From contig NZ_CCDG010000045.1 of NCBI RefSeq assembly GCF_000723885.1, positions 1 to 53,039 on the forward strand: 53,039 nucleotides of DNA, in the 5' to 3' direction. Below the pieces are notes generated by a model. The model saw only the letters and a program-made list of their open reading frames with translations. It was not told where the DNA came from and searched no databases. Origin of the DNA: Paenibacillus camerounensis. GTDB taxonomy: Bacteria > Bacillota > Bacilli > Paenibacillales > Paenibacillaceae. The position numbers were made by a program, and so were the translations under genes. Positions 23,595 to 30,973 of the stretch are shown one piece after another. Position 1 is the stretch's first letter; each line of letters starts with the position of its first letter.

Positions 23595-24719
23595 TTATTC
23601 TGCAGAATACAGATCATTGCGCAGTGCCTTCTGATATACGGATAACTCCGGCGATTCGGTAATCGATTTCTGCTCCACCAGGAAATCAGCGGTATCCTTC
23701 AGCAGCTGGCCGAACGCGCCCGGCTGACCGGGAGTCCCCATATATTCTGGCGCTGTCTGCTGCGAAGCATCAAGCACAATAATTTCGTTCATCGCTTTAA
23801 GGGTGGCTTCCGGGGTCAGTCCCAGCTCCGCAGATAACGCCTCTGCCGATTCCTGCGGCTGGTCACGGTAGAGCTTAACCGCCTCATCCAGCACTGAGAT
23901 ATATCCTTTGACCACATGCGGATATTTGGCGATAAAGTCATTATGGACGACGCCGAATTCACCGGTGATTCCGCCTTTGGCTGCAACCTCGGCAGAGCTT
24001 ATAATCACCTTGCCGCCGTCTTCTGTCAGCTTCGACTGGCTCGGCTGCCAGGTGTATGCACCGTCAATATCGCCGCGCTGCCAGGCGGCTACAATGTCCG
24101 GAGCCTGCATATCAAGGATGGTAAGGGTAGCCGGATCAATGTTCTCCTGCTTCAGAGCAGAGAGCAGACTGAAGTGGGAGGTGGAGCCGAAGGTAGTGGC
24201 AATGGTGTGCCCCTTCAGCTCCGCAAGCGAGGCAATCCCCGAGTCACTCTTGACGACAAGTGCTTCGCTCTCACCGATTACATCATGGATATAATAGACC
24301 TGATCCGGCAGTCCCTGGGCAATACCCGAAGCGCCGGGCGGCGTGCCGAGCAGGCCGAAATCAATGCCCCCGCTGGCAATCGCCACATTCACATCACGGC
24401 CGGAGTCGAACTTCAGCCAGGAGACAGTGACATCCGGATATTTCTTCTCCAGCAGACCCAGCGCTTTGGCCAGCAGCTCCCCGTTCGGGGATACCTGGTA
24501 GCCGATGCGGATCTCCTTCGGCAGCTCCTCCGCCGCATTGTCCGGCTTGGCAGTAGCGGTATCCGCAGCAGCCGTACCGTCCGCCGCTTCCTTCGCTTGC
24601 CCCGCGTTCTTGCCGCTGGCCTGATTATTATTGCCGCAGGCGGAAATCACCAGCAGTACTGCCAGCACCGCCAGCAGCGGGGTGAACCTGAATAATGTGA
24701 ATGCGCGGATTTGTCTCAA
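23595..24719 (-). CDS. ABC transporter substrate-binding lipoprotein, TauA/SsuA type
   Basis: This 374-residue lipoprotein has a signal peptide with lipobox VISAC (Cys at about 28) and an Ala/Gly/Lys-rich linker. The periplasmic-binding fold resembles taurine- and aliphatic-sulfonate-binding proteins (IRIGYQVSPNGELLAKALG, then FGLLGTPPGASG). The reading frame begins with TTG at 24719 behind AGAGG; the only nearby ATG is out of frame and closes at once. The ligand is unknown. Sulfonate is the family default, but the neighbouring hydrolase and thioredoxin genes leave other organosulfur or organophosphorus compounds open. Confidence 0.88.
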   Translation of the reverse strand: MRQIRAFTLFRFTPLLAVLAVLLVISACGNNNQASGKNAGQAKEAADGTAAADTATAKPDNAAEELPKEIRIGYQVSPNGELLAKALGLLEKKYPDVTVSWLKFDSGRDVNVAIASGGIDFGLLGTPPGASGIAQGLPDQVYYIHDVIGESEALVVKSDSGIASLAELKGHTIATTFGSTSHFSLLSALKQENIDPATLTILDMQAPDIVAAWQRGDIDGAYTWQPSQSKLTEDGGKVIISSAEVAAKGGITGEFGVVHNDFIAKYPHVVKGYISVLDEAVKLYRDQPQESAEALSAELGLTPEATLKAMNEIIVLDASQQTAPEYMGTPGQPGAFGQLLKDTADFLVEQKSITESPELSVYQKALRNDLYSAE

Positions 24720-24749
24720 AGCATTCCTCTCCCTTTTGAATATATAGTA

Positions 24750-25616
24750 TTATTGCTCTGTCCACGGCGAGACACGCCGGATCAGGCTGCGGATTACAAG
24801 ATCAATAGCTATGGCGATCAGCGCCATAATGATAATGCCCAGATACATGATGTCACTCCGTAAAAACTTGCTCGCATCCAGCACCAGCCAGCCGATGCCG
24901 GATACAGCAGCGACCATTTCAGCGGCTACCAGTGTGGCATAGCTTACACCGACAGCCGTGCGCAGCCCGGTCAGAAGCTCCGGGAGCACCGAGGGGAAGA
25001 TAATGAACGCATACAACTTCCAGCCCTTAGCGCCCAGCGAACGGGCACCGTTAATCCGGTCGGGACTGAGCCGCTGGACGCTGAATACCGCCGTGATAAA
25101 CAGCGGGGCAAACGCACCGAGAAACAGCAGCAGCACCTTGGACACATCCGTGATTCCGAACCACAGAATCAGCAGCGTGTAGTAGGCAAGCGGCGGCAGC
25201 GGGCGGTAAAATTCAATAAACGGGTCCACGATTGCCCGCAGCACACGGAACCGGCCGCAGAGGATTCCCAGCGGAACCGCTGTGGCAAAAGCCGCCGCCA
25301 GCGCCAGAAACAGCCGCCGCATACTGGTGCCGATATGGTTCAGCAGCGTCTGTCCTTTGTAGCCGTCGCGGATGACATCCATGAAGGCGGACCATACAGT
25401 CTGCGGCTTGGGCAGGAACAGCGGATTGACCCAGCCGAACGTTGCGGCGCACCACCACAGCAGCAGTACCGCAAGCAGGGAAGCGGCGGAGATTCCGCGG
25501 TACAGCCATTCCTTTGATATTTTCCCGCCAGCACCTCTCCTTGCAGCAGCCGGTGCAAGCCGGTCCTCCCCGTTCTTTAGCGGCACTGCGGCCTGTGCCT
25601 GTGTGTTGCTCTGCAT
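24750..25616 (-). CDS. ABC transporter permease, TauC/SsuC type
   Basis: This 288-residue permease has a polar N-terminal tail (about 1-40), then about six hydrophobic segments and the EAA loop (RSLGAKGWKLYAFIIFPSVL). ATG at 25616 is chosen because AAAGGAG lies 8 bases upstream; the earlier ATG at 25640 lacks an RBS. It is the first gene of the transporter set and follows the LysR gene after a probable terminator hairpin. Confidence 0.9.
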   Translation of the reverse strand: MQSNTQAQAAVPLKNGEDRLAPAAARRGAGGKISKEWLYRGISAASLLAVLLLWWCAATFGWVNPLFLPKPQTVWSAFMDVIRDGYKGQTLLNHIGTSMRRLFLALAAAFATAVPLGILCGRFRVLRAIVDPFIEFYRPLPPLAYYTLLILWFGITDVSKVLLLFLGAFAPLFITAVFSVQRLSPDRINGARSLGAKGWKLYAFIIFPSVLPELLTGLRTAVGVSYATLVAAEMVAAVSGIGWLVLDASKFLRSDIMYLGIIIMALIAIAIDLVIRSLIRRVSPWTEQ

Positions 25617-25642
25617 ATCAGCATCTCCTTTATGCTTCATTC

Positions 25643-25700
25643 AAAAAGGCCTGCCGCTCAGCCCGGGCATACTTCACCCGTATGGCTGAGACAGCAGGCC
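25643..25700 (-). terminator. Probable terminator after the LysR gene
   Basis: The minus strand GGCCTGCTGTCTCAGCC pairs imperfectly with GGCTGAGCGGCAGGCC and is followed by TTTTT. It would end LysR transcripts, at least partly, before the permease gene. Confidence 0.7.
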
Positions 25701-25719
25701 TCCGGTTGTCCGGTCAGCT

Positions 25720-26628
25720 CTACCCGATAAACTCAAACATTGCACAAAAGGATTTGATCGTCTCCATCATTTCTTTTTCTATCAGGGACAGGTGATGCCG
25801 TTTGGTCCAGGCCAGAACGATCGATACATCCAGCTCGGCACCGGTAATTTCAAGCGGAACAATACTGCCCTTATTCACAAAATAATCACTCATAAATTCA
25901 GGAGCAAAGGCTGCGCACAGGTTCTGCGAAATCACTTTTTCCAGCATCGGAAAGCTGTCCAGCCGGTAAGCCACATTACATTCCCCGTAACCCCCAAGCA
26001 GCTCGGAAACCCAGCAGTCAGTAGCAAATTCCGTATTGTATAACACCAGGGGCTGAGCCATCGCCTCCTGCAGCGTAATGCTTCCGCCAGCGGCCAGCTC
26101 CGACTCCCTGCTGACCAGCAGCACCAGCCGGTCCCTGAACAGCTCCCTGAAGAAAAGATCCCGTTCGCCGCCCGGGCTGCAGCTTTTCATCACCACGCCG
26201 AAATCCGCTTTTCCCGCCGCAATATCCCGCAGGTTGTTATTGGACTCCCCGACCTTCATCAGCACATTCACATTGGGATGCCTGTATTTGAACGTTGTCA
26301 GGGCATTAACCATAATCGTGTTGCTGATGAACGGCTCTACCGCCAGATGAATGCTTCCGGTCATACTGCGTGTATTCTCCTCAGCAAGCGCTTTGATATC
26401 CTCAAGCAGATCAATGGCCTCCATAGCCTTGGCGATGACAGCCTGTCCGATTTCTGTAGGATGCACGCCCTGATTGGTCCGCTTGAACAGCGGAACCCCC
26501 AGCTCAACCTCAAGCTTAGATACCGAGGAGCTGAGTGCTGGCTGTGATATATAGGCGCGTTCAGCTGCCGTCGAAATGGACCCTGTCTGGGCAATCGCCA
26601 CAATATGATAGAGCTGCTCCAGGCGCAT
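25720..26628 (-). CDS. LysR-family transcriptional regulator
   Basis: This 302-residue LysR-type regulator has an N-terminal winged HTH (about 1-60; GSISTAAERAYISQPALSSS) and a C-terminal substrate-binding-like effector domain (about 90-295). GAGAGG precedes the ATG. It is flanked by the thioredoxin gene upstream and the taurine-like transporter genes downstream, all on the same strand, so it may control that cluster. CysB/Cbl-like control of sulfur sources is a possible parallel but cannot be claimed from the sequence. Confidence 0.9.
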   Translation of the reverse strand: MRLEQLYHIVAIAQTGSISTAAERAYISQPALSSSVSKLEVELGVPLFKRTNQGVHPTEIGQAVIAKAMEAIDLLEDIKALAEENTRSMTGSIHLAVEPFISNTIMVNALTTFKYRHPNVNVLMKVGESNNNLRDIAAGKADFGVVMKSCSPGGERDLFFRELFRDRLVLLVSRESELAAGGSITLQEAMAQPLVLYNTEFATDCWVSELLGGYGECNVAYRLDSFPMLEKVISQNLCAAFAPEFMSDYFVNKGSIVPLEITGAELDVSIVLAWTKRHHLSLIEKEMMETIKSFCAMFEFIG

Positions 26629-26726
26629 AAGCGTCTTCCTCTCTCAACGTAATAGCCTCATTATATAATCATAAATCCAATGTGACTACTAGGAAAAAGA
26701 TCGCAGACAAGGACACAGGCTTTATC

Positions 26727-27113
26727 TTATTGTCCGGGCTGCTGCCCGTTCTTTCCCGGCTCTCCTGCAGGCACCCACGCCTCCAGCTGGTCAGCCAGGG
26801 CCTGCCGGGGATGATACCCGCCGATTCTCATCCTCACCTCACCGCCCAGAAACAGCACCAGATGGGGAATCCCCTTCAGCCGCAGCCTGTTGAACAGATG
26901 CCGGTATCTGTCGGCATTCACCCCGTATACCTGCAGCCGGCCGCTGAAATCATGGGCGACTGCCTCGGCTACCGGGAACAGCTCCCGGCAGATTTTGCAG
27001 CGCCGGGAACCGAAGAACACCAGCACGGGCTCTTCACTGCCAAAGGTCAGCTCATCAAATTCACGGTCCGTAATATGGGGCACATGCTTGCGGGGCACCT
27101 CGGTCCGCATCCT
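26727..27113 (-). CDS. Thioredoxin-like protein
   Basis: This 128-residue thioredoxin-fold protein has the redox motif CKIC (in SRRCKICREL, about residues 37-40) and the cis-proline loop KGIPHLVLF, with no signal peptide. ATG at 27113 is used; a longer frame overlaps the hydrolase gene and has no good start. It begins 4 bases after the stop of the large hydrolase, so the two are co-translated and presumably act together. The CKIC dipeptide differs from CGPC of standard thioredoxin, which suggests a dedicated partner. Confidence 0.82.
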   Translation of the reverse strand, partial: RMRTEVPRKHVPHITDREFDELTFGSEEPVLVFFGSRRCKICRELFPVAEAVAHDFSGRLQVYGVNADRYRHLFNRLRLKGIPHLVLFLGGEVRMRIGGYHPRQALADQLEAWVPAGEPGKNGQQPGQ

Positions 27114-27117
27114 GTGC

Positions 27118-29175
27118 TTAACTTCCTGCTCCTGCCGTAACGGGCTCAGCCGCAGGATCGGCTGCTCCAGATGCCCCGTCCGCTCCGCCGGACAGAATCT
27201 GATACAGGATTCCTCCCTCCGCATCCTTAGGCACCGGTGCTCCGGCCAGGTGGCAAATGGTTGGGACAATATCAACCACTTTAATCTTGCGGCCGATGAC
27301 CTCTCCGCCCTTTACACCGGCCCCCAGGGCAATAAACAGAGCCTGCATGGAATAGCCCTGCAGCGTATGATTGCTAAGGCCGTTGCCGTGGCAGCGGGTA
27401 AAATCCGGCTCCAGAATGTAGAAGATATCCCCGGAGTTTTCGCCTCCCAGCCCGACAAGCTCCATATCATTGCGGTTCAGGGCAAAGCTGATTACCCTTC
27501 TGCCGGTTTTCGGATCACGGTAGCTGTACAAGTCATCAATAATCTTCTGAACCGTCTTATCATAGTCGGCAGGATCAACGATGCCCTGCGGGTCGCGTCC
27601 TTTTAAATTGAGATAAATGAACGTGGCACGCTGGGCGACTGCAACCGTATTGCTCCAGTCAATCTCCGGACCTCCGCCGTTATCCTTCAGTCTGGTATAC
27701 CCCAGCTCACCCATGATACCGACGTTGATGCCCCACATATCTCCGATCAGCGGGTGATCCGTTTCAGGATTTTTAGCTACTCCGGCGTGATCGGAGACAA
27801 TGAACACCGCCGTCTCTCCATCCAGCCGGTCCAGCAGCGCGCCGATGAAGCGGTCGCTGATTTCATAAATCTTATAAATGATCTCTTCATAGCGCTGATA
27901 GTCTGGTGAAGCGGCAGGCAGCGTATGATCGAGATAGAAATGGTTGAACATGTCGATGCCGTGCATATGGGTATAAAATAAATCCCACTCGTTCCCGCCC
28001 AGCAGATAAGTGATCGCATCCACATGCCAGCTGTACATTTCCCCGATGGATTCGAGCAGCACCTGATCGGCTTGCGGATTCAGGCGGCTGTAGTTGGACG
28101 GCTGCAGCATCGGGCCTACCTTGCTGTACAGCTCCTCACCAATCTGCTGCGGATGAAAATATTTGCCGGTCTTCAGATCCAGCACATAGGAGGAATAATA
28201 TTTGAAGCTGCCGCCCGCCGGGTCCAGCTCCAATATGCGGATCTTATAGGCAACCGGTATGCTGGCGCCGTCAATAATGTAGCTGTCGTAAATCCACCCG
28301 CTCCATTCACCGGATACCGCTTCGCCGAGCGGGGCTCCCGCAGTTTTGGAAGCATAGATGGCGATCCTGTTGTAGGTTACCCCGTCATCGGCTGTAAGAA
28401 GACCCCAGCGTCTGGCCTGGCCGTTATTTACCGGCACCGGGAATTCTTTAGCGTCTGCCGGGGCAGTGCTCCAGCCCTCAGCCGGCTTGACCGGTGTGAG
28501 GATCTGATCCGCAGTAGGCGTATCGGCTGACAGCTCCCCATCCTGTACTGTAGTAACCAGCCCCGGCTGTGTATAGCCGTAGCCCTCATAAGTCTCTTTG
28601 CTCAGCTCTGCCTTCTGGGTCGTTTCCTCCCCTTCAAAACGGCAGTTCGCTCCCGTATTGTCCACCACATGCGGAATTTCAATTAACTCAAAGTCTCCGG
28701 CTCTGCCCTCGTAGAGCTTTTCATAGTCAATGTAGCCGCGGAGATTCGTGTAAATGCTGGTTCCGTCCACATAGATCGCATCCTGCACCTGCGGCGGCCA
28801 TGAGGTCGGATAGTTGAAGATGATGCTCTTCTTGCCGGCTCTGGCATAAGCCTCCCAGATCGTCTCGGCCTTCAGAAGCCCGGAATCAAAGCCGTAGTCC
28901 AGCACATCCAGCTCGTTACCCAGCGTATGGTTCCAGAAGCAGGTGATCCCATGCGTAGCCGGATACGCTCCGGTGGCAATCGATGCCCAGTTCGGCGGGG
29001 TGATTGCCGGAAGCACACTCTGCATGCCCAAATCGCCTGCTGACGCGCCTGCTTCAATCGCTCTCCGGAAATTGGGAAGCTTCCCTTCTGCCACATAACG
29101 CCGGATCACTGACGGGTCAGCCCCGTCAAGCCCCAGCAGCATTACCTTTTTCGCTGTACCCTTGCTGCCTGCCAT
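27118..29175 (-). CDS. Alkaline-phosphatase-superfamily hydrolase (type I phosphodiesterase/nucleotide pyrophosphatase-like)
   Basis: This 685-residue cytoplasmic-looking hydrolase is of the PF01663 type. It has the first metal-site Asp in VMLLGLDGAD (about 10-19), a Thr/Ser nucleophile region in LPAITPPNWASIATG (about 55-69), later metal ligands in FIVSDHAG and HGIDMFNHF, and the closing KVVDIVPTICHLAGAPVP. No sulfatase CxPxR motif is present. A long insert (about 170-370) is not recognised. No signal peptide is visible. Substrates in this family vary widely (nucleotides, phosphonates, phospholipid heads), so it is left open. It heads a cluster with thioredoxin, LysR and a taurine-like transporter. 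Confidence 0.82.
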   Translation of the reverse strand: MAGSKGTAKKVMLLGLDGADPSVIRRYVAEGKLPNFRRAIEAGASAGDLGMQSVLPAITPPNWASIATGAYPATHGITCFWNHTLGNELDVLDYGFDSGLLKAETIWEAYARAGKKSIIFNYPTSWPPQVQDAIYVDGTSIYTNLRGYIDYEKLYEGRAGDFELIEIPHVVDNTGANCRFEGEETTQKAELSKETYEGYGYTQPGLVTTVQDGELSADTPTADQILTPVKPAEGWSTAPADAKEFPVPVNNGQARRWGLLTADDGVTYNRIAIYASKTAGAPLGEAVSGEWSGWIYDSYIIDGASIPVAYKIRILELDPAGGSFKYYSSYVLDLKTGKYFHPQQIGEELYSKVGPMLQPSNYSRLNPQADQVLLESIGEMYSWHVDAITYLLGGNEWDLFYTHMHGIDMFNHFYLDHTLPAASPDYQRYEEIIYKIYEISDRFIGALLDRLDGETAVFIVSDHAGVAKNPETDHPLIGDMWGINVGIMGELGYTRLKDNGGGPEIDWSNTVAVAQRATFIYLNLKGRDPQGIVDPADYDKTVQKIIDDLYSYRDPKTGRRVISFALNRNDMELVGLGGENSGDIFYILEPDFTRCHGNGLSNHTLQGYSMQALFIALGAGVKGGEVIGRKIKVVDIVPTICHLAGAPVPKDAEGGILYQILSGGADGASGAADPAAEPVTAGAGS

Positions 29176-29189
29176 ATCTATTCACTCCG

Positions 29190-29230
29190 TCCATTAATAT
29201 TATGGATATTCCAATGAGACAACTTGGAAT
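29190..29230. promoter_or_regulatory. Candidate operators before the hydrolase gene
   Basis: Two palindromic pieces lie just upstream of the hydrolase start. One is TCCATTAATATTATGGA (29190-29206, arms TCCAT/ATGGA). The other is ATTCCAA...TTGGAAT (29208-29230), perfect 7-base arms 9 apart. A -10-like TATAAT (minus strand, 29251-29246) is just upstream of them. They may bind one of the two MarR proteins encoded next door. Confidence 0.45.
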
Positions 29231-29275
29231 TAATCTCCTGGAAACATTATAGACAGAGAGTCCGGCAAAAGTTAA

Positions 29276-29311
29276 ATAGACGCTGCTTATACTGGTATAA
29301 GCGGCGTCTAT
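29276..29311 (-). terminator. Hairpin terminator after MarR gene 1
   Basis: Two 17-base arms (ATAGACGC-GCTTATAC and GTATAAGC-GCGTCTAT) form a nearly perfect stem with a two-base loop, 12 bases after the stop codon at 29324. The downstream T content is modest (TTTAACTTTTG), so efficiency is uncertain. Confidence 0.6.
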
Positions 29312-29323
29312 CCCTTTTGTTTC

Positions 29324-29818
29324 CTATGAGGTTATACCTGCCGCGTACCGCTGTCTCACTTCCTCCACTACACTACGCAGCCGGTCACAGGTGGTCAGCA
29401 GCTGCTCAACCTCTTCCCGGCCTACCTTCTCGACTATTTCATTCAGGATACCGGAGTAACGGGCCATCCGTGCCCGGAATACCTCCTGTCCTTCACCGGT
29501 GAGGCTGATATAAACAGCCCTGCGGTCTGTCTCAGATACGGCGCGTTCAATATACCCCTTGTCCTCCAGCGTGCTGATAGTCTGTGAGGCGGTTGGTCTG
29601 CTGATCTGCAGTAGATCGCTTAGCCTGGAGACCATGATTCCGCGGCACTCCGGCCTATCCGGCCGGGCCCCTTCCTTCTTCATCATCACATCAATCATGA
29701 ACATCATCAGAAATTCACCGTAGGGAAGCGGATCATTCCAGTTCGTACGGTTCGTTAAACTTCTGATATTCTCAAATACCTTCAGCAGCTGCTCTTCCTG
29801 ATGATTCTGGGAATCCAT
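29324..29818 (-). CDS. MarR-family transcriptional regulator 1
   Basis: This 164-residue winged-helix regulator has DNA-binding stretch LSDLLQISRPTASQTISTLE (about 70-90) and wing DRRAVYISLTGEG. GGAGG lies 8 bases before the ATG. It lies between a second MarR gene and the hydrolase gene, and possible operators sit in the hydrolase promoter. MarR repressors usually respond to small aromatic or oxidising molecules; the effector here is unknown. Confidence 0.88.
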   Translation of the reverse strand: MDSQNHQEEQLLKVFENIRSLTNRTNWNDPLPYGEFLMMFMIDVMMKKEGARPDRPECRGIMVSRLSDLLQISRPTASQTISTLEDKGYIERAVSETDRRAVYISLTGEGQEVFRARMARYSGILNEIVEKVGREEVEQLLTTCDRLRSVVEEVRQRYAAGITS

Positions 29819-29854
29819 AAGATACCTCCGTGTATTGTATAGTCAGCCTGGACA

Positions 29855-30286
29855 TTACATGGCCCGAGAAACAGCATCGTTCAGCTTCCGCAGCAGCTGA
29901 CCCAGCTGCCCGCGCTCTTCTTCACTGAAATCCTCCAGCAGCTGCGCGAATTTGTCCCGGCGGACATCCGTATCACTCTTCAGTGTTTCAGCCCCCAGCT
30001 CTGTTATCTGCAGCGTGTACGCTCTGCCGTCGAGCGGATCGGGAACCCGGTATACATAGCCCTTCTGCTCCAGGGCAGAGGCCTGACGGCTGATCGTAGA
30101 GATGTCCAGATGGAACTCATCGGCCAGTGCCTTCACCCCGGCGGAGCCGTGTGAGGCAATCTGATGAAGCAGCAGGTAGGCCGAATGATCGAGAATACCA
30201 TACTTTTTATAAGTGCTGATAGAGGTCAGCCGGCGGCTGAGAATGGTCATTTCCAGTTCAATTGCTTCTAACGGGCTTCGTTCCAT
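29855..30286 (-). CDS. MarR-family transcriptional regulator 2
   Basis: This 143-residue MarR protein has DNA-binding helix ALADEFHLDISTISRQASAL (about 55-75) and wing DPLDGRAYTLQITELG. The ATG at 30286 has GAGAGG about 12 bases upstream, a little far. It is divergent from the CBS-domain gene, and the shared intergenic region has a perfect palindrome over the -10, which suggests autoregulation and control of the divergent gene. It is 36 bases upstream of MarR gene 1 and likely co-transcribed with it. Confidence 0.87.
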   Translation of the reverse strand: MERSPLEAIELEMTILSRRLTSISTYKKYGILDHSAYLLLHQIASHGSAGVKALADEFHLDISTISRQASALEQKGYVYRVPDPLDGRAYTLQITELGAETLKSDTDVRRDKFAQLLEDFSEEERGQLGQLLRKLNDAVSRAM

Positions 30287-30322
30287 AGTGTGCGGCAGCC
30301 TCTCTTTCCTCTGGCAATATCA

Positions 30323-30376
30323 TTGACTTCAAGCATTCAGCTTGTATAATACAAGTATATAGTTTCATTATACAAG
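30323..30376. promoter_or_regulatory. Divergent promoter region with MarR-type palindrome
   Basis: On the plus strand -35 TTGACT (30323-30328), 16 bases, -10 TATAAT (30345-30350) would serve the CBS gene. The -10 lies inside the perfect palindrome CTTGTATAATACAAG (30341-30355). A second partial copy, ATTATACAAG, follows at 30367-30376. This layout fits repression by the adjacent MarR protein. Confidence 0.6.
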
Positions 30377-30419
30377 TTATTTGTACAAAAGCTAGTCCAT
30401 TCATAGTTGGGGGAACCTC

Positions 30420-30875
30420 ATGAAAGCTCATGAAATTATGATCAGACAGGTATACAAGGTGAAGGAATACGATACCGTACGTACCTTTATTGAGAAATGT
30501 CTGGAGCACCGGATCAGCGGCATGCCGGTCGTTAATGACCGGAACGAAATTGTCGCATATATCAGTGACGGGGACATCATGCGTTATATCGGCAAGCACG
30601 ATGATCTGATTATCGACTCTTTTTTTCAGGTAAATGTAATCAAGGGCGATGAGGATGAATTCGAGGAACGGACCAGCCGGCTGCTCGGCCTGAACGTCAT
30701 GTCAATCGCCAAAAGGAAAGTCACCACTGTCACCTGGGACGAGGATATAGAGCGGATCGCTGCTGTACTGGGTAAAAAACAGATTAAAAAGGTTCCGGTT
30801 GAACGCAACCGTGTGCTCGTCGGCATTATAAGCCGCGGGGATGTTATCCGTCATTCCTTCAAAACCCTGTTATAA
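30420..30875 (+). CDS. CBS-domain pair protein
   Basis: This 151-residue protein consists of two CBS motifs (about 8-65, ending SGMPVVNDRNEIVAYISDGD, and about 95-145, KKVPVERNRVLVGIISRGD). Such stand-alone pairs bind adenine nucleotides or related ligands and regulate other proteins. The loop between them holds a charged, HPP-like stretch. GGGGG lies 7 bases before the ATG. It is divergent from the MarR genes and closed by a strong terminator. Its partner is unknown. Confidence 0.88.
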   Translation: MKAHEIMIRQVYKVKEYDTVRTFIEKCLEHRISGMPVVNDRNEIVAYISDGDIMRYIGKHDDLIIDSFFQVNVIKGDEDEFEERTSRLLGLNVMSIAKRKVTTVTWDEDIERIAAVLGKKQIKKVPVERNRVLVGIISRGDVIRHSFKTLL

Positions 30876-30892
30876 AATCAGCAAAAAGCCTG

Positions 30893-30929
30893 TCTGAAGC
30901 CGTAAGCTACGGCATTCAGACAGGCTTTT
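30893..30929. terminator. Bidirectional terminator between the CBS and SLH genes
   Basis: A long stem AAAAGCCTGTCTGAA / TTCAGACAGGCTTTT has an inner CCGTA-GCTACGG helix and A/T runs on both sides. It serves the converging CBS (+) and SLH (-) genes. Confidence 0.88.
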
Positions 30930-30973
30930 GCTTTATTCTTTACAGCTTAATGCTTGCTTGACTGGCTATAATC

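Noticed and set aside
27118..29175. Sulfatase working with the sulfonate-like importer
   Set aside because: The CxPxR or SxPxR sulfatase signature is not visible; a Thr/Ser nucleophile context of the phosphodiesterase type is seen instead.
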